Below are positions 9,331-18,753 of a stretch of DNA of 64,000 nucleotides, piece after piece. How positions within the stretch are numbered: the first letter of the stretch is position 1; the number at the start of each line of letters is the position of its first letter. Under the pieces are notes generated by a model. That model searched no databases. It was not told the origin of the DNA and worked only from the letters and a program-made list of their open reading frames with translations. The stretch lies in NCBI RefSeq assembly GCF_033025475.1, contig NZ_CP130322.1:1116001-1180000 (forward strand). The letters run 5' to 3'. The position numbers were made by a program, and so were the translations under genes. This DNA comes from Sphingomonas sp. C3-2 (GTDB lineage: Bacteria > Pseudomonadota > Alphaproteobacteria > Sphingomonadales > Sphingomonadaceae).

Positions 9331-9341
9331 GCCGGAGGCAT

Positions 9342-10697
9342 TCAGACTACGCCATAAGCGAGCATCGCGTCTGCCACTTTCTTGAAGCCCGCGATGTTGG
9401 CGCCGCGCACATAGTCGACATAGTCGTCGGACTGCTGACCATACTGCAAGCAGCTTTCATGGATGCCCTGCATGATGTCGAGCAGCAGCTTCTGGAGTTC
9501 GGGCTCCTTCCACGAACGGCGCTGCGAGTTCTGGCTCATTTCCAGACCAGACACCGCCACGCCGCCGGCATTCGCCGCCTTGCCCGGTGCATAGAGGATG
9601 CGGGCATCCTTGAACACGTGCACACCCTCAAGCGTGGTGGGCATGTTCGCGCCTTCGCTGACGCCGATACAGCCATTGGCGATGAGCGTGCGCGCATCGT
9701 CGCCATCGAGCTCGTTCTGCGTCGCGCAGGGCAGCGCCACATCACACGGCACGCTCCAGGGGCGCTTGCCTTCATGATAGGTCGCGTTCTTGAATTCCTG
9801 GACATAGTCGGCGATCCGACCGCGACGCTTGGTCTTGTGTTCCTTCACCCAGTCGATCTTGTCCTGATCGATGCCGTCGGGGTCATGAACAAAGCCCTGG
9901 CTGTCCGAGAAGGTGAGCACCTTGCCGCCAAGCTGCGTAACCTTTTCGGCCGCGAAAGTGGCGACGTTGCCCGAACCGGAGATCACCGCATTCATGCCCG
10001 ACAGATCGGTGCCGCGCGTCGCCAGCATGTTCTGAAGGAAATAGACCGCGCCGTAGCCAGTGGCTTCGGGACGGATCAGCGAACCGCCATATTCGAGCCC
10101 CTTGCCGGTGAGCACGCCGGTGAACTGGTTGGTGATGCGCTTATACTGACCGAACATATAGCCGATCTCGCGCGCGCCCACGCCGATATCGCCGGCGGGC
10201 ACGTCCACATCCGCGCCGACATGGCGATAGAGCTCGGTCATATAGCTCTGGCAAAAGCGCATCACTTCATGATCGCTCTTGCCCTTGGGGTTGAAGTTCG
10301 CGCCGCCCTTGCCGCCGCCCATGGGCAGGCCGGTCAGCGCGTTCTTGAACGTCTGCTCGAACGCGAGGAACTTCAGCACGCTTTCGGTGACGGTGGGGTG
10401 GAAACGGATCCCGCCCTTATAGGGGCCGATCGAGTTGTTATTCTGCACCCGCCAGCCACGTTGCACGCGGATCTGGCCCTGATCGTCTTCCCAGCACACC
10501 CGGAACGAGATCACACGGTCGGGTTCGCAGATCCGGCGCAGGATCTGATATTCGTGATATTGCGGCTTGTCGGCAATGAAATCGAAAATGTCTTCGGCAA
10601 CTTCCTGCACGGCCTGAACGAATTCGGGCTGGCCGGGATTGTGCTTGCGCACATCGCCAATGAACGTTTCGAGGTCGGGATATTCCCTGACGCTCAT
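9342..10697 (-). CDS. gdhA: NADP-specific glutamate dehydrogenase
   Basis: Interconverts 2-oxoglutarate plus ammonium and glutamate. 451 residues, the length of the hexameric small type. The substrate site PMGGGKGG at 125-132 contains the catalytic Lys130, preceded by GPYKGGIRFHP. The nucleotide-binding GSGNVATFAAEK segment and GGVAVSGLEMSQN tail are those of the NADP-dependent enzyme. The ATG at 10697 is preceded by AAGGAG at good spacing; a longer frame to 10742 is rejected. It stands between an SRPBCC protein gene and an OsmC gene, splitting what is a continuous ribosomal cluster in many bacteria. Confidence 0.96.
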   Translation of the reverse strand: MSVREYPDLETFIGDVRKHNPGQPEFVQAVQEVAEDIFDFIADKPQYHEYQILRRICEPDRVISFRVCWEDDQGQIRVQRGWRVQNNNSIGPYKGGIRFHPTVTESVLKFLAFEQTFKNALTGLPMGGGKGGANFNPKGKSDHEVMRFCQSYMTELYRHVGADVDVPAGDIGVGAREIGYMFGQYKRITNQFTGVLTGKGLEYGGSLIRPEATGYGAVYFLQNMLATRGTDLSGMNAVISGSGNVATFAAEKVTQLGGKVLTFSDSQGFVHDPDGIDQDKIDWVKEHKTKRRGRIADYVQEFKNATYHEGKRPWSVPCDVALPCATQNELDGDDARTLIANGCIGVSEGANMPTTLEGVHVFKDARILYAPGKAANAGGVAVSGLEMSQNSQRRSWKEPELQKLLLDIMQGIHESCLQYGQQSDDYVDYVRGANIAGFKKVADAMLAYGVV

Positions 10698-10909
10698 GAT
10701 GGTCTCCTTAAGCGAACGCTTGGCCGGAGCTTTACGGACCATCTCTTATTTTTGCTGGCCCACCCCGATTGCCCGGCCCCTTTAGACGGCAAGAGGGCAA
10801 TCAATCCACCATTTTGCTGCATTGCACGCGCATTTTAAGAAACAACCATGCGCCAAGACCGGAATCGACGCATTTTTATCGCGGTTTTCGTAAGGGTTTC
10901 GTCAGAAAC

Positions 10910-11440
10910 TCAACGCGGCTTCCGGTTGGCGTAACGGGCCAGCCCGGCCAGCTGTTCGTCGAGCACCTTGCCAACCAGCGGTGCCAGCGCGCCAAGCCCA
11001 CCCTTCACATGGCCGCTCGCGACATAGCGCTGGGTAATCCGCGTCCCGGCCCCGCTTTTCTCGAGCGTCCAGCTGAGCACCGCGTAAACGGGTTCCGACT
11101 GGAGCGGCCCAAGCCCGCCCACAAGTCGCAGCATCTGACCCGGCTGCGCATAGACCACCCGTCCATGCTCGACCGTGCCGCCATTGCTCAGCGTTTCGCA
11201 GAAACAGCCGCCCGCGCGCGTCGCCAACGTCATGTTCGCCGAATCGCCGGAATAGGTGTGCGCATCGCTCCACCACGCCCCGGGATTGGCGAAGGCGTCA
11301 TAGACCACATCCGCCGGCGCGCTTACCGCCATATGGGTGACCAGTTCGAAATGCGTCTCGCCGGCCGAGACGGTTTCGGCCGCCAGCGGCGCCGCGCCCA
11401 ACAGCAAGATCCCGGCGAATGCGACTGTCCACCCATGCAT
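10910..11440 (-). CDS. SRPBCC (START/polyketide-cyclase-like) exported protein
   Basis: 176 residues with a signal peptide (1-21, MHGWTVAFAGILLLGAAPLA region). The rest has the SRPBCC pattern: an N-terminal strand with THMAVSAPADVVYDAF, the PGAWWSDAHTYSG loop, a central sheet and a long C-terminal helix (LGALAPLVGKVLDEQLAGLARY). Two cysteines, in GGCFCETL, are adjacent in the strand region. SRPBCC domains bind hydrophobic ligands; an exported one of unknown ligand. It lies just beyond the adk terminator and 212 nt upstream of gdhA. No operon partner is obvious. Confidence 0.75.
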   Translation of the reverse strand: MHGWTVAFAGILLLGAAPLAAETVSAGETHFELVTHMAVSAPADVVYDAFANPGAWWSDAHTYSGDSANMTLATRAGGCFCETLSNGGTVEHGRVVYAQPGQMLRLVGGLGPLQSEPVYAVLSWTLEKSGAGTRITQRYVASGHVKGGLGALAPLVGKVLDEQLAGLARYANRKPR

Positions 11441-11455
11441 GGCATATCCCCCAAA

Positions 11456-11522
11456 TGAAAAAATCCCGCGAGTGCCGGGGAGCGGACCGGATGGTACCAG
11501 CTCCCAGGCCCTCGCGGGACTG
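11456..11522 (-). terminator. Terminator after adk (end of the spc operon)
   Basis: Outer stem TCCCGCGAG / CTCGCGGGA with a nested GGGAGC / GCTCCC hairpin, followed on the minus strand by ATTTTTTC. This is a strong rho-independent terminator directly after the adk stop (11543), so the spc operon ends here and does not run on into rpsM. Confidence 0.85.
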
Positions 11523-11542
11523 GAATTCCGAATTACCGGCGA

Positions 11543-12193
11543 TCAGCGCGCGCCGAGAATTCCTTCAATCGCCGCATTCACATCGGCGATGTCAGCCATG
11601 CCGTCGACCCGGCTGACGAGGCTGCGCGCCTCGTAGATCGGCAGGATCGGCGCGGTCTTGGCGCGGTATTCCGCCATGCGCGTACGCACGGTTTCGGCGT
11701 TATCGTCGGGACGACGCTTGAACTCCGTCCCGCCGCAAACGTCGCAGGTGCCTTCGACCTTGGGCTGCTTGAAGCTGTCGTGATAGCCTTCGCCGCAATT
11801 GGCGCAGGTGAAACGACCGGTGATCCGCTCGACGAGCGCGTCCTCGTTCACTTCAAGCTCGATCACATGATCGAGCGTCCGGTTGCGCTCGGCCAGAATT
11901 GCATCGAGCGATTCCGCCTGTGCCGCGGTGCGCGGATAGCCGTCGAAGATCACGCCGGTTTCGGGCGGAAGCTTGTCCAGCGCTTCACCGATCAGCGCCG
12001 AGACGATTTCGTCCGAGACGAGTTCGCCCGCATCCATCACCGCCTTCGCCTTGAGGCCGACGGGCGTACCCGCCTTCACCGCCGCACGAAGCATGTCACC
12101 AGTGGAGAGTTGAACCATTCCACGCTCGCTCACGAGCCGGCTAGCCTGCGTCCCCTTACCTGCCCCCGGAGGGCCCAACAGGATAATATTCAT
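11543..12193 (-). CDS. adk: Adenylate kinase (long form with zinc-type LID)
   Basis: Catalyses ATP + AMP to 2 ADP. 216 residues with the P-loop GPPGAGKGT at 7-15. The LID contains four cysteines, Cys130, Cys133, Cys150 and Cys153 in a CxxC-x16-CxxC arrangement, the zinc-binding form seen in Gram-positives and some alphaproteobacteria rather than the cysteine-free LID of E. coli. It follows secY by 31 nt, the usual spc-operon linkage, and is closed by a strong terminator. Confidence 0.96.
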   Translation of the reverse strand: MNIILLGPPGAGKGTQASRLVSERGMVQLSTGDMLRAAVKAGTPVGLKAKAVMDAGELVSDEIVSALIGEALDKLPPETGVIFDGYPRTAAQAESLDAILAERNRTLDHVIELEVNEDALVERITGRFTCANCGEGYHDSFKQPKVEGTCDVCGGTEFKRRPDDNAETVRTRMAEYRAKTAPILPIYEARSLVSRVDGMADIADVNAAIEGILGAR

Positions 12194-12224
12194 GAATGCG
12201 CCCCCAGCGCGAACGGTTCAACGA

Positions 12225-13592
12225 TCAACGTGCTCTCCCGCCTTTCAGCTTAGCTTTCTTGATTAGGTCACCATATTGGTGCGCGAGCAGATGGCTCTGG
12301 ATCTGGGTAACCGTATCCATCGTGACGTTGACCACGATGAGCAGGCTGGTGCCGCCCAGATAGAACGGAATGCCCGCCGCCGAGATCAGATATTCGGGAA
12401 GCAGACAGATAACCGTCAGATAGGCCGCGCCGATCACGGTGATGCGCGTCAGCACGAAATCCAGATAGTCGGCGGTGTTCTTGCCCGGGCGGATGCCGGG
12501 GATGAAGCCGCCATAGCGCTTCAGATTGTCCGCGGTTTCTTCCGGGTTGAAGACGACTGCGGTGTAGAAGAAGCAGAAGAAGATGATGCCGGCGGCATAA
12601 AGCGCCATGTAGAGCGGCGAGCCGTGTTGCAGCGCGGTCGTCACCCCGATCATGAAGTCGCCGAACTGGCTTTCACCGGCAGCTTGCTGGCCCGCAAACT
12701 GCACCAGCGTCAGCGGCATGAGCAGCAGCGACGAAGCGAAGATCGGCGGAATCACACCCGCGGTGTTGATCTTGAGCGGCAGGTGCGACTTTTCGGCCTG
12801 CATCAGGCCACGCTGGGTCTGGCGCTTCGGATACTGGATCAGCACACGGCGCTGCGCGCGCTCCATGAACGCGATGAACGCGATCAGGCCAAGCGCGAGA
12901 ACGATGATGCCGATGATCGCAAGCGGCGACATCGAACCGGTGCGGCCACCTTCGAACAGGTTCACGAGCGCGGTCGGCAGCTGCGACACGATGCCGGCCA
13001 TGATGATGAGCGACACGCCGTTGCCGACGCCGCGGCTGGTGATCTGCTCACCCAGCCACATCAGGAACATCGTCCCGCCGATCAGCGAGATCACGGCCGC
13101 AACGCGGAACGCGATGCCCGGCTCGACCACGGCGGACATGCCTTGGCTCGCACCCCAGGCCTCAAGCCCGACAGCGATGAAATAGCCCTGAACCGCGGTC
13201 AGGCCGACGGTGCCATAGCGGGTGTACTGGTTGATCCGCTTGCGGCCGCTTTCGCCTTCCTTCTTGATCGCGGCCAGTGTCGGCGACAGCGCCGTTGCCA
13301 GCTGCACCACGATCGAGGCGGTGATGTACGGCATCACGCCGAGCGCGATCACGCTCATGCGCTCGAGCGAACCACCCGAAAATGTGTTAAAGAAATCGAG
13401 CACGCCGCCGCGCGTCGTTTCATAAAGCGATGCCAGTGCGCGCGGATCGATGCCGGGCAACGGCACATGGCTCAGCAGCCGGAACACGATGAGCGCACCA
13501 ATGGTGAACCAGAGCCTCTTCTTGAGGTCGGTCGCCTGTGCGAACTTCGACAGGTTCAGGTTGCTTGCCAGATTGTCGGCTGCGGATGCCAT
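12225..13592 (-). CDS. secY: Preprotein translocase subunit SecY
   Basis: Central channel of the Sec translocon in the inner membrane. 455 residues with ten predicted membrane helices; the plug/TM2 region SGGSLERMSVIALGVMPYI, the ITSRGVGNGVSLII loop and the basic C6 cytoplasmic loop with RRVLIQYPKRQ are diagnostic. Located between rplO and adk as expected. A possible separate promoter is noted in the 110-nt gap upstream. Confidence 0.97.
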   Translation of the reverse strand: MASAADNLASNLNLSKFAQATDLKKRLWFTIGALIVFRLLSHVPLPGIDPRALASLYETTRGGVLDFFNTFSGGSLERMSVIALGVMPYITASIVVQLATALSPTLAAIKKEGESGRKRINQYTRYGTVGLTAVQGYFIAVGLEAWGASQGMSAVVEPGIAFRVAAVISLIGGTMFLMWLGEQITSRGVGNGVSLIIMAGIVSQLPTALVNLFEGGRTGSMSPLAIIGIIVLALGLIAFIAFMERAQRRVLIQYPKRQTQRGLMQAEKSHLPLKINTAGVIPPIFASSLLLMPLTLVQFAGQQAAGESQFGDFMIGVTTALQHGSPLYMALYAAGIIFFCFFYTAVVFNPEETADNLKRYGGFIPGIRPGKNTADYLDFVLTRITVIGAAYLTVICLLPEYLISAAGIPFYLGGTSLLIVVNVTMDTVTQIQSHLLAHQYGDLIKKAKLKGGRAR

Positions 13593-13651
13593 AGTTGTTC
13601 TAGACCCCGAAAAACATGAGCGGCGGAATGCATCGCTGCCCCCCGCCGCCC

Positions 13652-13679
13652 CATATAATGTGCGATCGCGCTTTGTCTA
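13652..13679 (-). promoter_or_regulatory. Possible secY promoter
   Basis: Minus strand TAGACA (13679-13674), 16-bp spacer, TATATG (13657-13652), about 60 bp upstream of the secY ATG. The -35 overlaps a 7-bp inverted repeat CTTTGTC / GACAAAG (13671-13696). Moderate match only; secY may simply be read from upstream. Confidence 0.35.
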
Positions 13680-13702
13680 AGCCCGATGCGACAAAGGGCA
13701 GC

Positions 13703-14236
13703 TTAGCCCTTTGCCTTTTCCTTCTTCGCGGCGAGGGTCTTGCCCTTCTTCGCAGCAGCCTTTTCGGCGGCCGGGATAACTTCGATCACGTCGACCGAAC
13801 CGCCAGCCTTTTCGATGGCTTCCTTCGCGCCCTTCGACACGCCGGCAACCTTGAAGCTGAGCTTCGCGGTCAGTTCGCCCTTGCCGAGAATGCGAACGCC
13901 GTCCTTGCCACCGCGTGCAACGCCGGCTGCCTTCAGGGCAGCGTGGTCGATGACTGCGCCAGCGTCGAGCGTCTTGGCATCAACCAGCTTCTGGATCGCG
14001 CCGAGGTTCACCTCTGCATAATCCTTGGCGAAGATGTTGTTGAAGCCGCGCTTCGGGATACGCATGTGGAGCGGCATCTGACCGCCTTCGAAGCCGTTGA
14101 TCGACACGCCCGAGCGTGCCTTGGCACCCTTTTGACCGCGACCGGCAGTCTTGCCGAGGCCCGAACCGATACCGCGGCCTACGCGGACGCGCTCCTTGCG
14201 GGCGCCGTAATTGTCGCGGATGTCATTGAGTTTCAT
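13703..14236 (-). CDS. rplO: 50S ribosomal protein L15
   Basis: L15 joins late in 50S assembly and reaches into the 23S core with its extended glycine/arginine-rich N-terminus ([19 protein letters not shown] here). 177 residues; the tail past residue 150 is a Lys/Ala-rich extension ([19 protein letters not shown]) longer than in E. coli. Start at ATG 14236 (MKLNDIRDN); an upstream in-frame start at 14245 adds only three residues. Preceded by a 149-nt structured gap after rpmD. Confidence 0.96.
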   Translation of the reverse strand: MKLNDIRDNYGARKERVRVGRGIGSGLGKTAGRGQKGAKARSGVSINGFEGGQMPLHMRIPKRGFNNIFAKDYAEVNLGAIQKLVDAKTLDAGAVIDHAALKAAGVARGGKDGVRILGKGELTAKLSFKVAGVSKGAKEAIEKAGGSVDVIEVIPAAEKAAAKKGKTLAAKKEKAKG

Positions 14237-14310
14237 AATATGCACTCGCTTTCGCTATGTTCGCGCTGACGCCGGAAAGCCCGGCGCCGATCACTGTTGT
14301 TCAAAACTGA

Positions 14311-14372
14311 CTGTACCCCGGACACGGCCGGGGTACAGTTCGCACGGGGCTTTAGCCCGACTTTGGTCGGGC
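14311..14372 (-). promoter_or_regulatory. Tandem hairpins between rpmD and rplO
   Basis: A perfect 7-bp stem GCCCGAC / GTCGGGC (14355-14372) is followed in transcription order by a perfect 11-bp stem CTGTACCCCGG / CCGGGGTACAG (14311-14338) and then TCAGTTTT. A GGGC/GCCC pairing at 14347-14358 would compete with the first stem. The arrangement resembles an attenuator or a partial terminator inside the operon. Confidence 0.55.
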
Positions 14373-14385
14373 CGCTACCCTGTTT

Positions 14386-14568
14386 TTAGTCGGCCACCGA
14401 AACCAGGTGGTGAACCTTCTTCACCATGCCGCGAACCGAAGGGGTATCTTCGAGTTCCACGGTGCGGTGCATCTTGTTCAGACCGAGACCGATCAGCGTC
14501 TGGCGCTGTTCGGACGGACGGCGGATCGGCGAACCGATCTGCGTGACCTTGATCGTCTTGTTAGCCAT
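14386..14568 (-). CDS. rpmD: 50S ribosomal protein L30
   Basis: 60-residue small subunit-surface protein with the typical [15 protein letters not shown] start and [17 protein letters not shown] segment. Found in only part of the bacteria. Six nt after rpsE, consistent with tight coupling; followed by a long structured gap. Confidence 0.95.
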   Translation of the reverse strand: MANKTIKVTQIGSPIRRPSEQRQTLIGLGLNKMHRTVELEDTPSVRGMVKKVHHLVSVAD

Positions 14569-14574
14569 TGAGCC

Positions 14575-15288
14575 TTACTCCACGACTGCTTCGGCATCGG
14601 CCTGGGCCACTGCGTCAGTGGCGCCACCGCGACGCAGCAGATCGGCAATCTTCTTGCCGCGGCGCTGCGCAACCGACTTCGGGCTGGTCTGTTCACCGAG
14701 CGCCTCGAAGGTCGCACGGATCATGTTGTAGGGGTTCGACGTACCGACCGACTTGGTCACCACGTCTGCCACGCCCAGGCTTTCGAAGATGGCGCGCATC
14801 GGGCCACCCGCGATGATGCCGGTACCGGCCGGAGCCGAACGCAGCGTCACCTTGCCTGCACCGAAATGGCCGTTGCCATCATGGTGAAGCGTACGGCCTT
14901 CCTTCAGCGGAACGCGAACCATTGCCTTCTTGGCAGCGGCAGTCGCCTTCGAAATCGCTTCAGGCACTTCGCGAGCCTTGCCGTGGCCGAAGCCTGCACG
15001 ACCCTTGCCGTCGCCGACGACCACGAGCGCAGCGAAGCCGAAACGCTTACCACCCTTCACGGTCTTGGACACGCGGTTGATGTGAACGAGCTTTTCGATC
15101 AGCTCTTCACCCTGCTCTTCCTGGTTGCCACGACGGTCGTCGCGACGGCCACGGCCGCCACGATCGCCACCACGGCCGCCACGATCGCCACCGCGACCGC
15201 CACGGGGACCGCGACCGCGGCCCTCGGTCGGCTGCGCTTCGCCGGCGGGAGCGCCTTCGACGCCCTTAACTTCGGTTTCGTCAGCCAT
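14575..15288 (-). CDS. rpsE: 30S ribosomal protein S5 with RGG-rich N-terminal extension
   Basis: S5 lies at the mRNA entry and the S4/S5 accuracy interface. At 237 residues it is about 70 longer than E. coli S5. The core starts near residue 60 ([19 protein letters not shown]); residues 1-60 are a disordered extension rich in RGG, GGD and RGR units, encoded partly by a perfect 21-bp tandem repeat. The C-terminus adds an Ala/Val-rich tail. Such extensions occur in related sphingomonads and could bind RNA; the function is unknown. Confidence 0.96.
   Translation of the reverse strand: MADETEVKGVEGAPAGEAQPTEGRGRGPRGGRGGDRGGRGGDRGGRGRRDDRRGNQEEQGEELIEKLVHINRVSKTVKGGKRFGFAALVVVGDGKGRAGFGHGKAREVPEAISKATAAAKKAMVRVPLKEGRTLHHDGNGHFGAGKVTLRSAPAGTGIIAGGPMRAIFESLGVADVVTKSVGTSNPYNMIRATFEALGEQTSPKSVAQRRGKKIADLLRRGGATDAVAQADAEAVVE
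15151..15192. repeat. Two perfect 21-bp tandem repeats in rpsE
   Basis: Units 15151-15171 and 15172-15192 are identical and encode consecutive GGDRGGR heptads in the S5 extension; degenerate copies flank them. The site is prone to length variation. Confidence 0.8.
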
Positions 15289-15290
15289 AA

Positions 15291-15644
15291 TCAGAACTCC
15301 AATCCGCCTTCACGCGCTGCATCAGCAAGCGCCTTGACGCGTCCGTGAAACAGGAAGCCGCCACGGTCGAACACCACCTGGGTGACGCCAGCCTGCTTCG
15401 CCTTTTCGGCGACGCGCTTGCCGACCTCGGCAGCCGCAGCTGCGGTCGCACCGGTCGAACCGCGTGCGTCCTTTTCGAGGGTCGACGCCGAAGCCAGGGT
15501 CTTGCCCTGTGCGTCGTCGATGACCTGGGCATAGATGTGCTTGCCCGAACGATGGACCGAAAGCCGGGGGCGCTGACCGCCCCGAGCCTTGAGTGCAGTG
15601 CGGACGCGCTGACGGCGCCGCTCGAAGAGAGAGAGTTTCGCCAT
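15291..15644 (-). CDS. rplR: 50S ribosomal protein L18
   Basis: Binds 5S rRNA together with L5 and L25. 117 residues with the basic N-terminal [15 protein letters not shown] helix and the [20 protein letters not shown] core. Two nt before rpsE, so probably translationally coupled. Confidence 0.97.
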   Translation of the reverse strand: MAKLSLFERRRQRVRTALKARGGQRPRLSVHRSGKHIYAQVIDDAQGKTLASASTLEKDARGSTGATAAAAAEVGKRVAEKAKQAGVTQVVFDRGGFLFHGRVKALADAAREGGLEF

Positions 15645-15647
15645 GGC

Positions 15648-16181
15648 TTACTTCTTCTTGCCTTCTTTGCGGAAGATATACTCGCCGCGATATTTGATGC
15701 CCTTGCCCTTGTAGGGCTCCGGCTTGCGCCAGCGGCGGATTTCGGCCGCAACCTGGCCCACCTTCTGCTTGTCGATGCCCGAAATCTCGACCGTGGTGTT
15801 ATCCGGGGTCTTGATCTCGATGCCTTCCGGCACGTCGATATCGACATCGTGCGAATAGCCGAGCTGAAGCTTGAGCTTCTTGCCCTGCGCATTCGCGCGG
15901 TAGCCGACGCCGGTGATTTCGAGGGTCTTCGAGAACCCTTCCGTCACGCCGACGACAAGGTTCTGAACCAGCGTACGCTGCATGCCCCAGAAGGAACGCG
16001 CGCGCTTGCTGTCGTTGACCGGCTTCACCGAGACCTGGCCATCTTCGAGGGTGTAGGTCACTTCGTCAGCCAGCTGGATGGCGAGCGTGCCCTTCGGGCC
16101 CTTCATCGAGAGCTGACCGGCGTCGATCGATGCGGTCACGCCCGCAGGGAGCAGGACCGGCTTCTTACCAATGCGGCTCAT
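15648..16181 (-). CDS. rplF: 50S ribosomal protein L6
   Basis: Two-domain 23S-binding protein near the sarcin-ricin loop and factor-binding site. 177 residues, beginning [15 protein letters not shown] and ending with [22 protein letters not shown]-type basic tail. Shares one base with the end of rpsH (stop of rpsH overlaps the A of the start). Confidence 0.97.
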   Translation of the reverse strand: MSRIGKKPVLLPAGVTASIDAGQLSMKGPKGTLAIQLADEVTYTLEDGQVSVKPVNDSKRARSFWGMQRTLVQNLVVGVTEGFSKTLEITGVGYRANAQGKKLKLQLGYSHDVDIDVPEGIEIKTPDNTTVEISGIDKQKVGQVAAEIRRWRKPEPYKGKGIKYRGEYIFRKEGKKK

Positions 16182-16576
16182 CAGAACACCTCCGCCAGCA
16201 CTTCGCCGCCGACGTTCTGGTCGCGCGCTTCAGCGTCCGACAGAACGCCCTTCGGCGTCGAAACGATGGTGATGCCAAGGCCGTTGCGCACGCGCGGCAG
16301 TTCCTTGGAACCCGAATAGACGCGGCGGCCCGGCTTCGAGACGCGCGCGACATGCTGAATCGCGGGCTGGCCCTCGAAATACTTCAGCTCGATGCGCAGG
16401 CCGCTGTGACCAGCAAGCTCTTCTTCCTTGTAACCGCGAATGTAACCTTCGCGCTGGAGCACGTCCAGAACACGCGCGCGAAGCTTGGAAGCGGGCGAAA
16501 CCACGCTGTCCTTGCGGGCGCGCTGGCCGTTGCGGATGCGGGTGAGCAGATCACCCAACGGATCGGTCAATGCCAT
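16181..16576 (-). CDS. rpsH: 30S ribosomal protein S8
   Basis: Binds the 16S central domain and, in E. coli, represses the spc operon by binding its mRNA near rplE. 131 residues with [18 protein letters not shown] start and the [14 protein letters not shown]-terminal loop. Whether the same autoregulation occurs here is not shown by the sequence. Confidence 0.97.
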   Translation of the reverse strand: MALTDPLGDLLTRIRNGQRARKDSVVSPASKLRARVLDVLQREGYIRGYKEEELAGHSGLRIELKYFEGQPAIQHVARVSKPGRRVYSGSKELPRVRNGLGITIVSTPKGVLSDAEARDQNVGGEVLAEVF

Positions 16577-16588
16577 GATCTGTAGTCC

Positions 16589-16894
16589 TTACCAGCTCGA
16601 CTTCGTGACACCCGGGATCAGGCCCTTGTTGGCCAGATCACGCAGCTGCACGCGGCAGAGGCGGAATTTGCGGTAATAGGCGCGCGGGCGGCCCGTGATT
16701 TCGCAACGGTTGCGAACCCGGGTCGGGTTAGCATTCCGGGGAATCTCGGCCATCTTGAGGCGCGCGATCAGACGTTCAGTTTCGTCGAGCGTGGTGTCGG
16801 CGGCAATCGCCTTCAGCTTCGCATAACGGCCGGCATACTTCTTCACCAGCTTCTTGCGACGCTCGTTCTTGTTGATCGAACTCAGTTTCGCCAT
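16589..16894 (-). CDS. rpsN: 30S ribosomal protein S14 (zinc-independent long form)
   Basis: 101 residues, the long C-minus form: only two cysteines and no CxxC...CxxC zinc ribbon. The motif [19 protein letters not shown] is diagnostic. Binds 16S in the head. 40 nt after rplE. Confidence 0.97.
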   Translation of the reverse strand: MAKLSSINKNERRKKLVKKYAGRYAKLKAIAADTTLDETERLIARLKMAEIPRNANPTRVRNRCEITGRPRAYYRKFRLCRVQLRDLANKGLIPGVTKSSW

Positions 16895-16934
16895 GACTTA
16901 AGTTCTCTTCCTTTTCTTACAGAGCAGGCTGGCT

Positions 16935-17510
16935 TCAAGCCGCCTGCTTCTCTTCCTCAGCGGGGAACGGGAAACCGAACAGACGAAGCAGTTCGCGTGC
17001 TTCATCGTCAGTCTTCGCGGTGGTGGTCACGATAATGTCCATGCCGCGCAGCTTGTCGACGCGGTCATAGCTGATTTCCGGGAACACGAGCTGCTCTTTC
17101 AGGCCCATGGCATAATTGCCGCGGCCGTCAAAGCTTTTCGGGTTCAGGCCGCGGAAATCGCGGACGCGCGGAAGCGCGATCGTGATCAGGCGGTCGAGGA
17201 ATTCGTACATGTTGTCACGACGAAGGGTAACCTTCACGCCGATCGGCATGCCTTCACGCAGCTTGAACTGCGCGATCGACTTCTTCGCACGCGTAATGAC
17301 AGGCTTCTGGCCGGCGATCAGCTCCATTTCGGCAGCTGCGGTGTCGACCTTCTTCTTGTCCTGCGTTGCTTCGCCCACGCCCATGTTCAGGACGATCTTT
17401 TCGAGCTTCGGCACTTCCATAACGTTCTTGTAACCGAACTTCTCGGTCATCGCCTTGGCGATCGTCTCGTTATAGAGCGTTTCGAAACGCGGGGTGTAGT
17501 TGTCAGCCAT
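16935..17510 (-). CDS. rplE: 50S ribosomal protein L5
   Basis: Anchors 5S rRNA and makes bridge B1b to S13. 191 residues; [11 protein letters not shown] and the [17 protein letters not shown] segment are hallmark. The tail (PAEEEKQAA) is slightly longer than E. coli. The start overlaps the end of rplX by 8 nt. Confidence 0.97.
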   Translation of the reverse strand: MADNYTPRFETLYNETIAKAMTEKFGYKNVMEVPKLEKIVLNMGVGEATQDKKKVDTAAAEMELIAGQKPVITRAKKSIAQFKLREGMPIGVKVTLRRDNMYEFLDRLITIALPRVRDFRGLNPKSFDGRGNYAMGLKEQLVFPEISYDRVDKLRGMDIIVTTTAKTDDEARELLRLFGFPFPAEEEKQAA

Positions 17511-17823
17511 TGAGGACCTCCCCGGACTTCACGGCCACGCGGACCTTCTTGCCGTCCTTGACTTCAAAGCGCACGCGGGTTGCCTTGCCGTCCTTCGGGT
17601 CGGCGATTGCGACCTTCGAGATGTGCATCGGCGCTTCGATGCGCTCCAGGCCACCCTGCGGGTTTGCCTGGGTCGGTTTGCGGTGACGGGTCGCGACGTT
17701 TACGCCGGCAACGATCACCTTGCCTTCCTTGGGAAGGGACTTGGTGACTTCGCCGGTGCGGCCCTTGTCCTTACCGGACAGGACCACAACGGTATCACCC
17801 TTCTTAATCTTGGCAGCAGCCAT
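17503..17823 (-). CDS. rplX: 50S ribosomal protein L24
   Basis: Assembly initiator that binds the 5-prime end of 23S rRNA. 106 residues with an N-terminal KOW motif ([20 protein letters not shown]). Overlaps rplE by 8 nt, implying coupled translation. Confidence 0.97.
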   Translation of the reverse strand: MAAAKIKKGDTVVVLSGKDKGRTGEVTKSLPKEGKVIVAGVNVATRHRKPTQANPQGGLERIEAPMHISKVAIADPKDGKATRVRFEVKDGKKVRVAVKSGEVLNG

Positions 17824-17825
17824 GG

Positions 17826-18194
17826 TTAGAGCACCTCCGGCGCAAGGCTGATGATCTTCATGAAGTTCTTCGCGCGCAGCTCACGAACCACCGGGCCAAA
17901 GATACGGGTGCCGATCGGCTCCTCGTTCTTGTTGACCAGGACCGCGGCGTTACCGTCGAAGCGGATCACCGAACCGTCGGGACGGTGGATGTCCTTGGCG
18001 GTGCGAACGATGACCGCGCGATGCACGTCACCCTTCTTCACCTTGCCGCGCGGAGCGGCTTCCTTGACGGAGACGACGATCACGTCGCCAACGCCCGCGG
18101 TGCGGCGCTTGGAGCCACCGAGCACCTTGATGCACTGGACGCGCTTGGCGCCGCTGTTGTCAGCGACGTCAAGATTTGACTGCATCTGGATCAT
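17826..18194 (-). CDS. rplN: 50S ribosomal protein L14
   Basis: Forms bridge B8 and is the target of the RsfS silencing factor. 122 residues; [18 protein letters not shown] start is near-universal, and the C-terminal [18 protein letters not shown] is typical. Two nt before rplX. Confidence 0.97.
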   Translation of the reverse strand: MIQMQSNLDVADNSGAKRVQCIKVLGGSKRRTAGVGDVIVVSVKEAAPRGKVKKGDVHRAVIVRTAKDIHRPDGSVIRFDGNAAVLVNKNEEPIGTRIFGPVVRELRAKNFMKIISLAPEVL

Positions 18195-18253
18195 AGATCC
18201 GTTCCTTCTTACTTGGCTTTCCGGAATACTCCGGGAGTTCCGTTGTAACTAAA

Positions 18254-18520
18254 TCAGCCCTCGGTGGTCTGAGGAGCGCTGTGGGCATCCACGCGCTCAA
18301 TGACCTTCCACGACTTCAGCTTCGAGATCGGTGCGGTCTCTTCGATACGCACGGTCTCGCCTTCCTTGAAGGCATTCGCCTCGTCGTGGGCGTGGTACTT
18401 CTTCGAACGACGGATGATCTTACCGTAGAGCGGGTGCTTAACCCGGCGCTCTACCTTCACCACCACCGTCTTGTCGGTCTTGTCGGAAACGACCGTCCCC
18501 GTCAGCACGCGCTTCGGCAT
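18254..18520 (-). CDS. rpsQ: 30S ribosomal protein S17
   Basis: Primary 16S-binding OB-fold protein. 88 residues with [19 protein letters not shown] and the [19 protein letters not shown] segment. Followed by a 59-nt gap containing an imperfect CGGAA/TTCCG hairpin before rplN. Confidence 0.97.
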   Translation of the reverse strand: MPKRVLTGTVVSDKTDKTVVVKVERRVKHPLYGKIIRRSKKYHAHDEANAFKEGETVRIEETAPISKLKSWKVIERVDAHSAPQTTEG

Positions 18521-18532
18521 GACTATACTTCC

Positions 18533-18742
18533 TTATGCCTTCGCCGCAGCGTCGCGCGCACGCGCGGTCTGAAGCGTCTTGATCTGAGCGATAGTGCGGC
18601 GCACTTCGCGCATCCGCGACGGCTTTTCAAGCTGATTAGTTGCAGCCTGGAAGCGAAGGTTGAACTGCTCGCGCTTCAGCGTGGTCAGTTCTTCGCTCAG
18701 CTGGTCGTCGGTTTTCACCTTGAGATCGTCTTTCTTGGCCAT
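18533..18742 (-). CDS. rpmC: 50S ribosomal protein L29
   Basis: 69-residue helical hairpin at the tunnel exit. [28 protein letters not shown] is the conserved core (only part quoted as description: REQFNLRFQ and RMREVRR). 12 nt upstream of rpsQ. Confidence 0.96.
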   Translation of the reverse strand: MAKKDDLKVKTDDQLSEELTTLKREQFNLRFQAATNQLEKPSRMREVRRTIAQIKTLQTARARDAAAKA

Positions 18743-18753
18743 CTCGCTATTCC

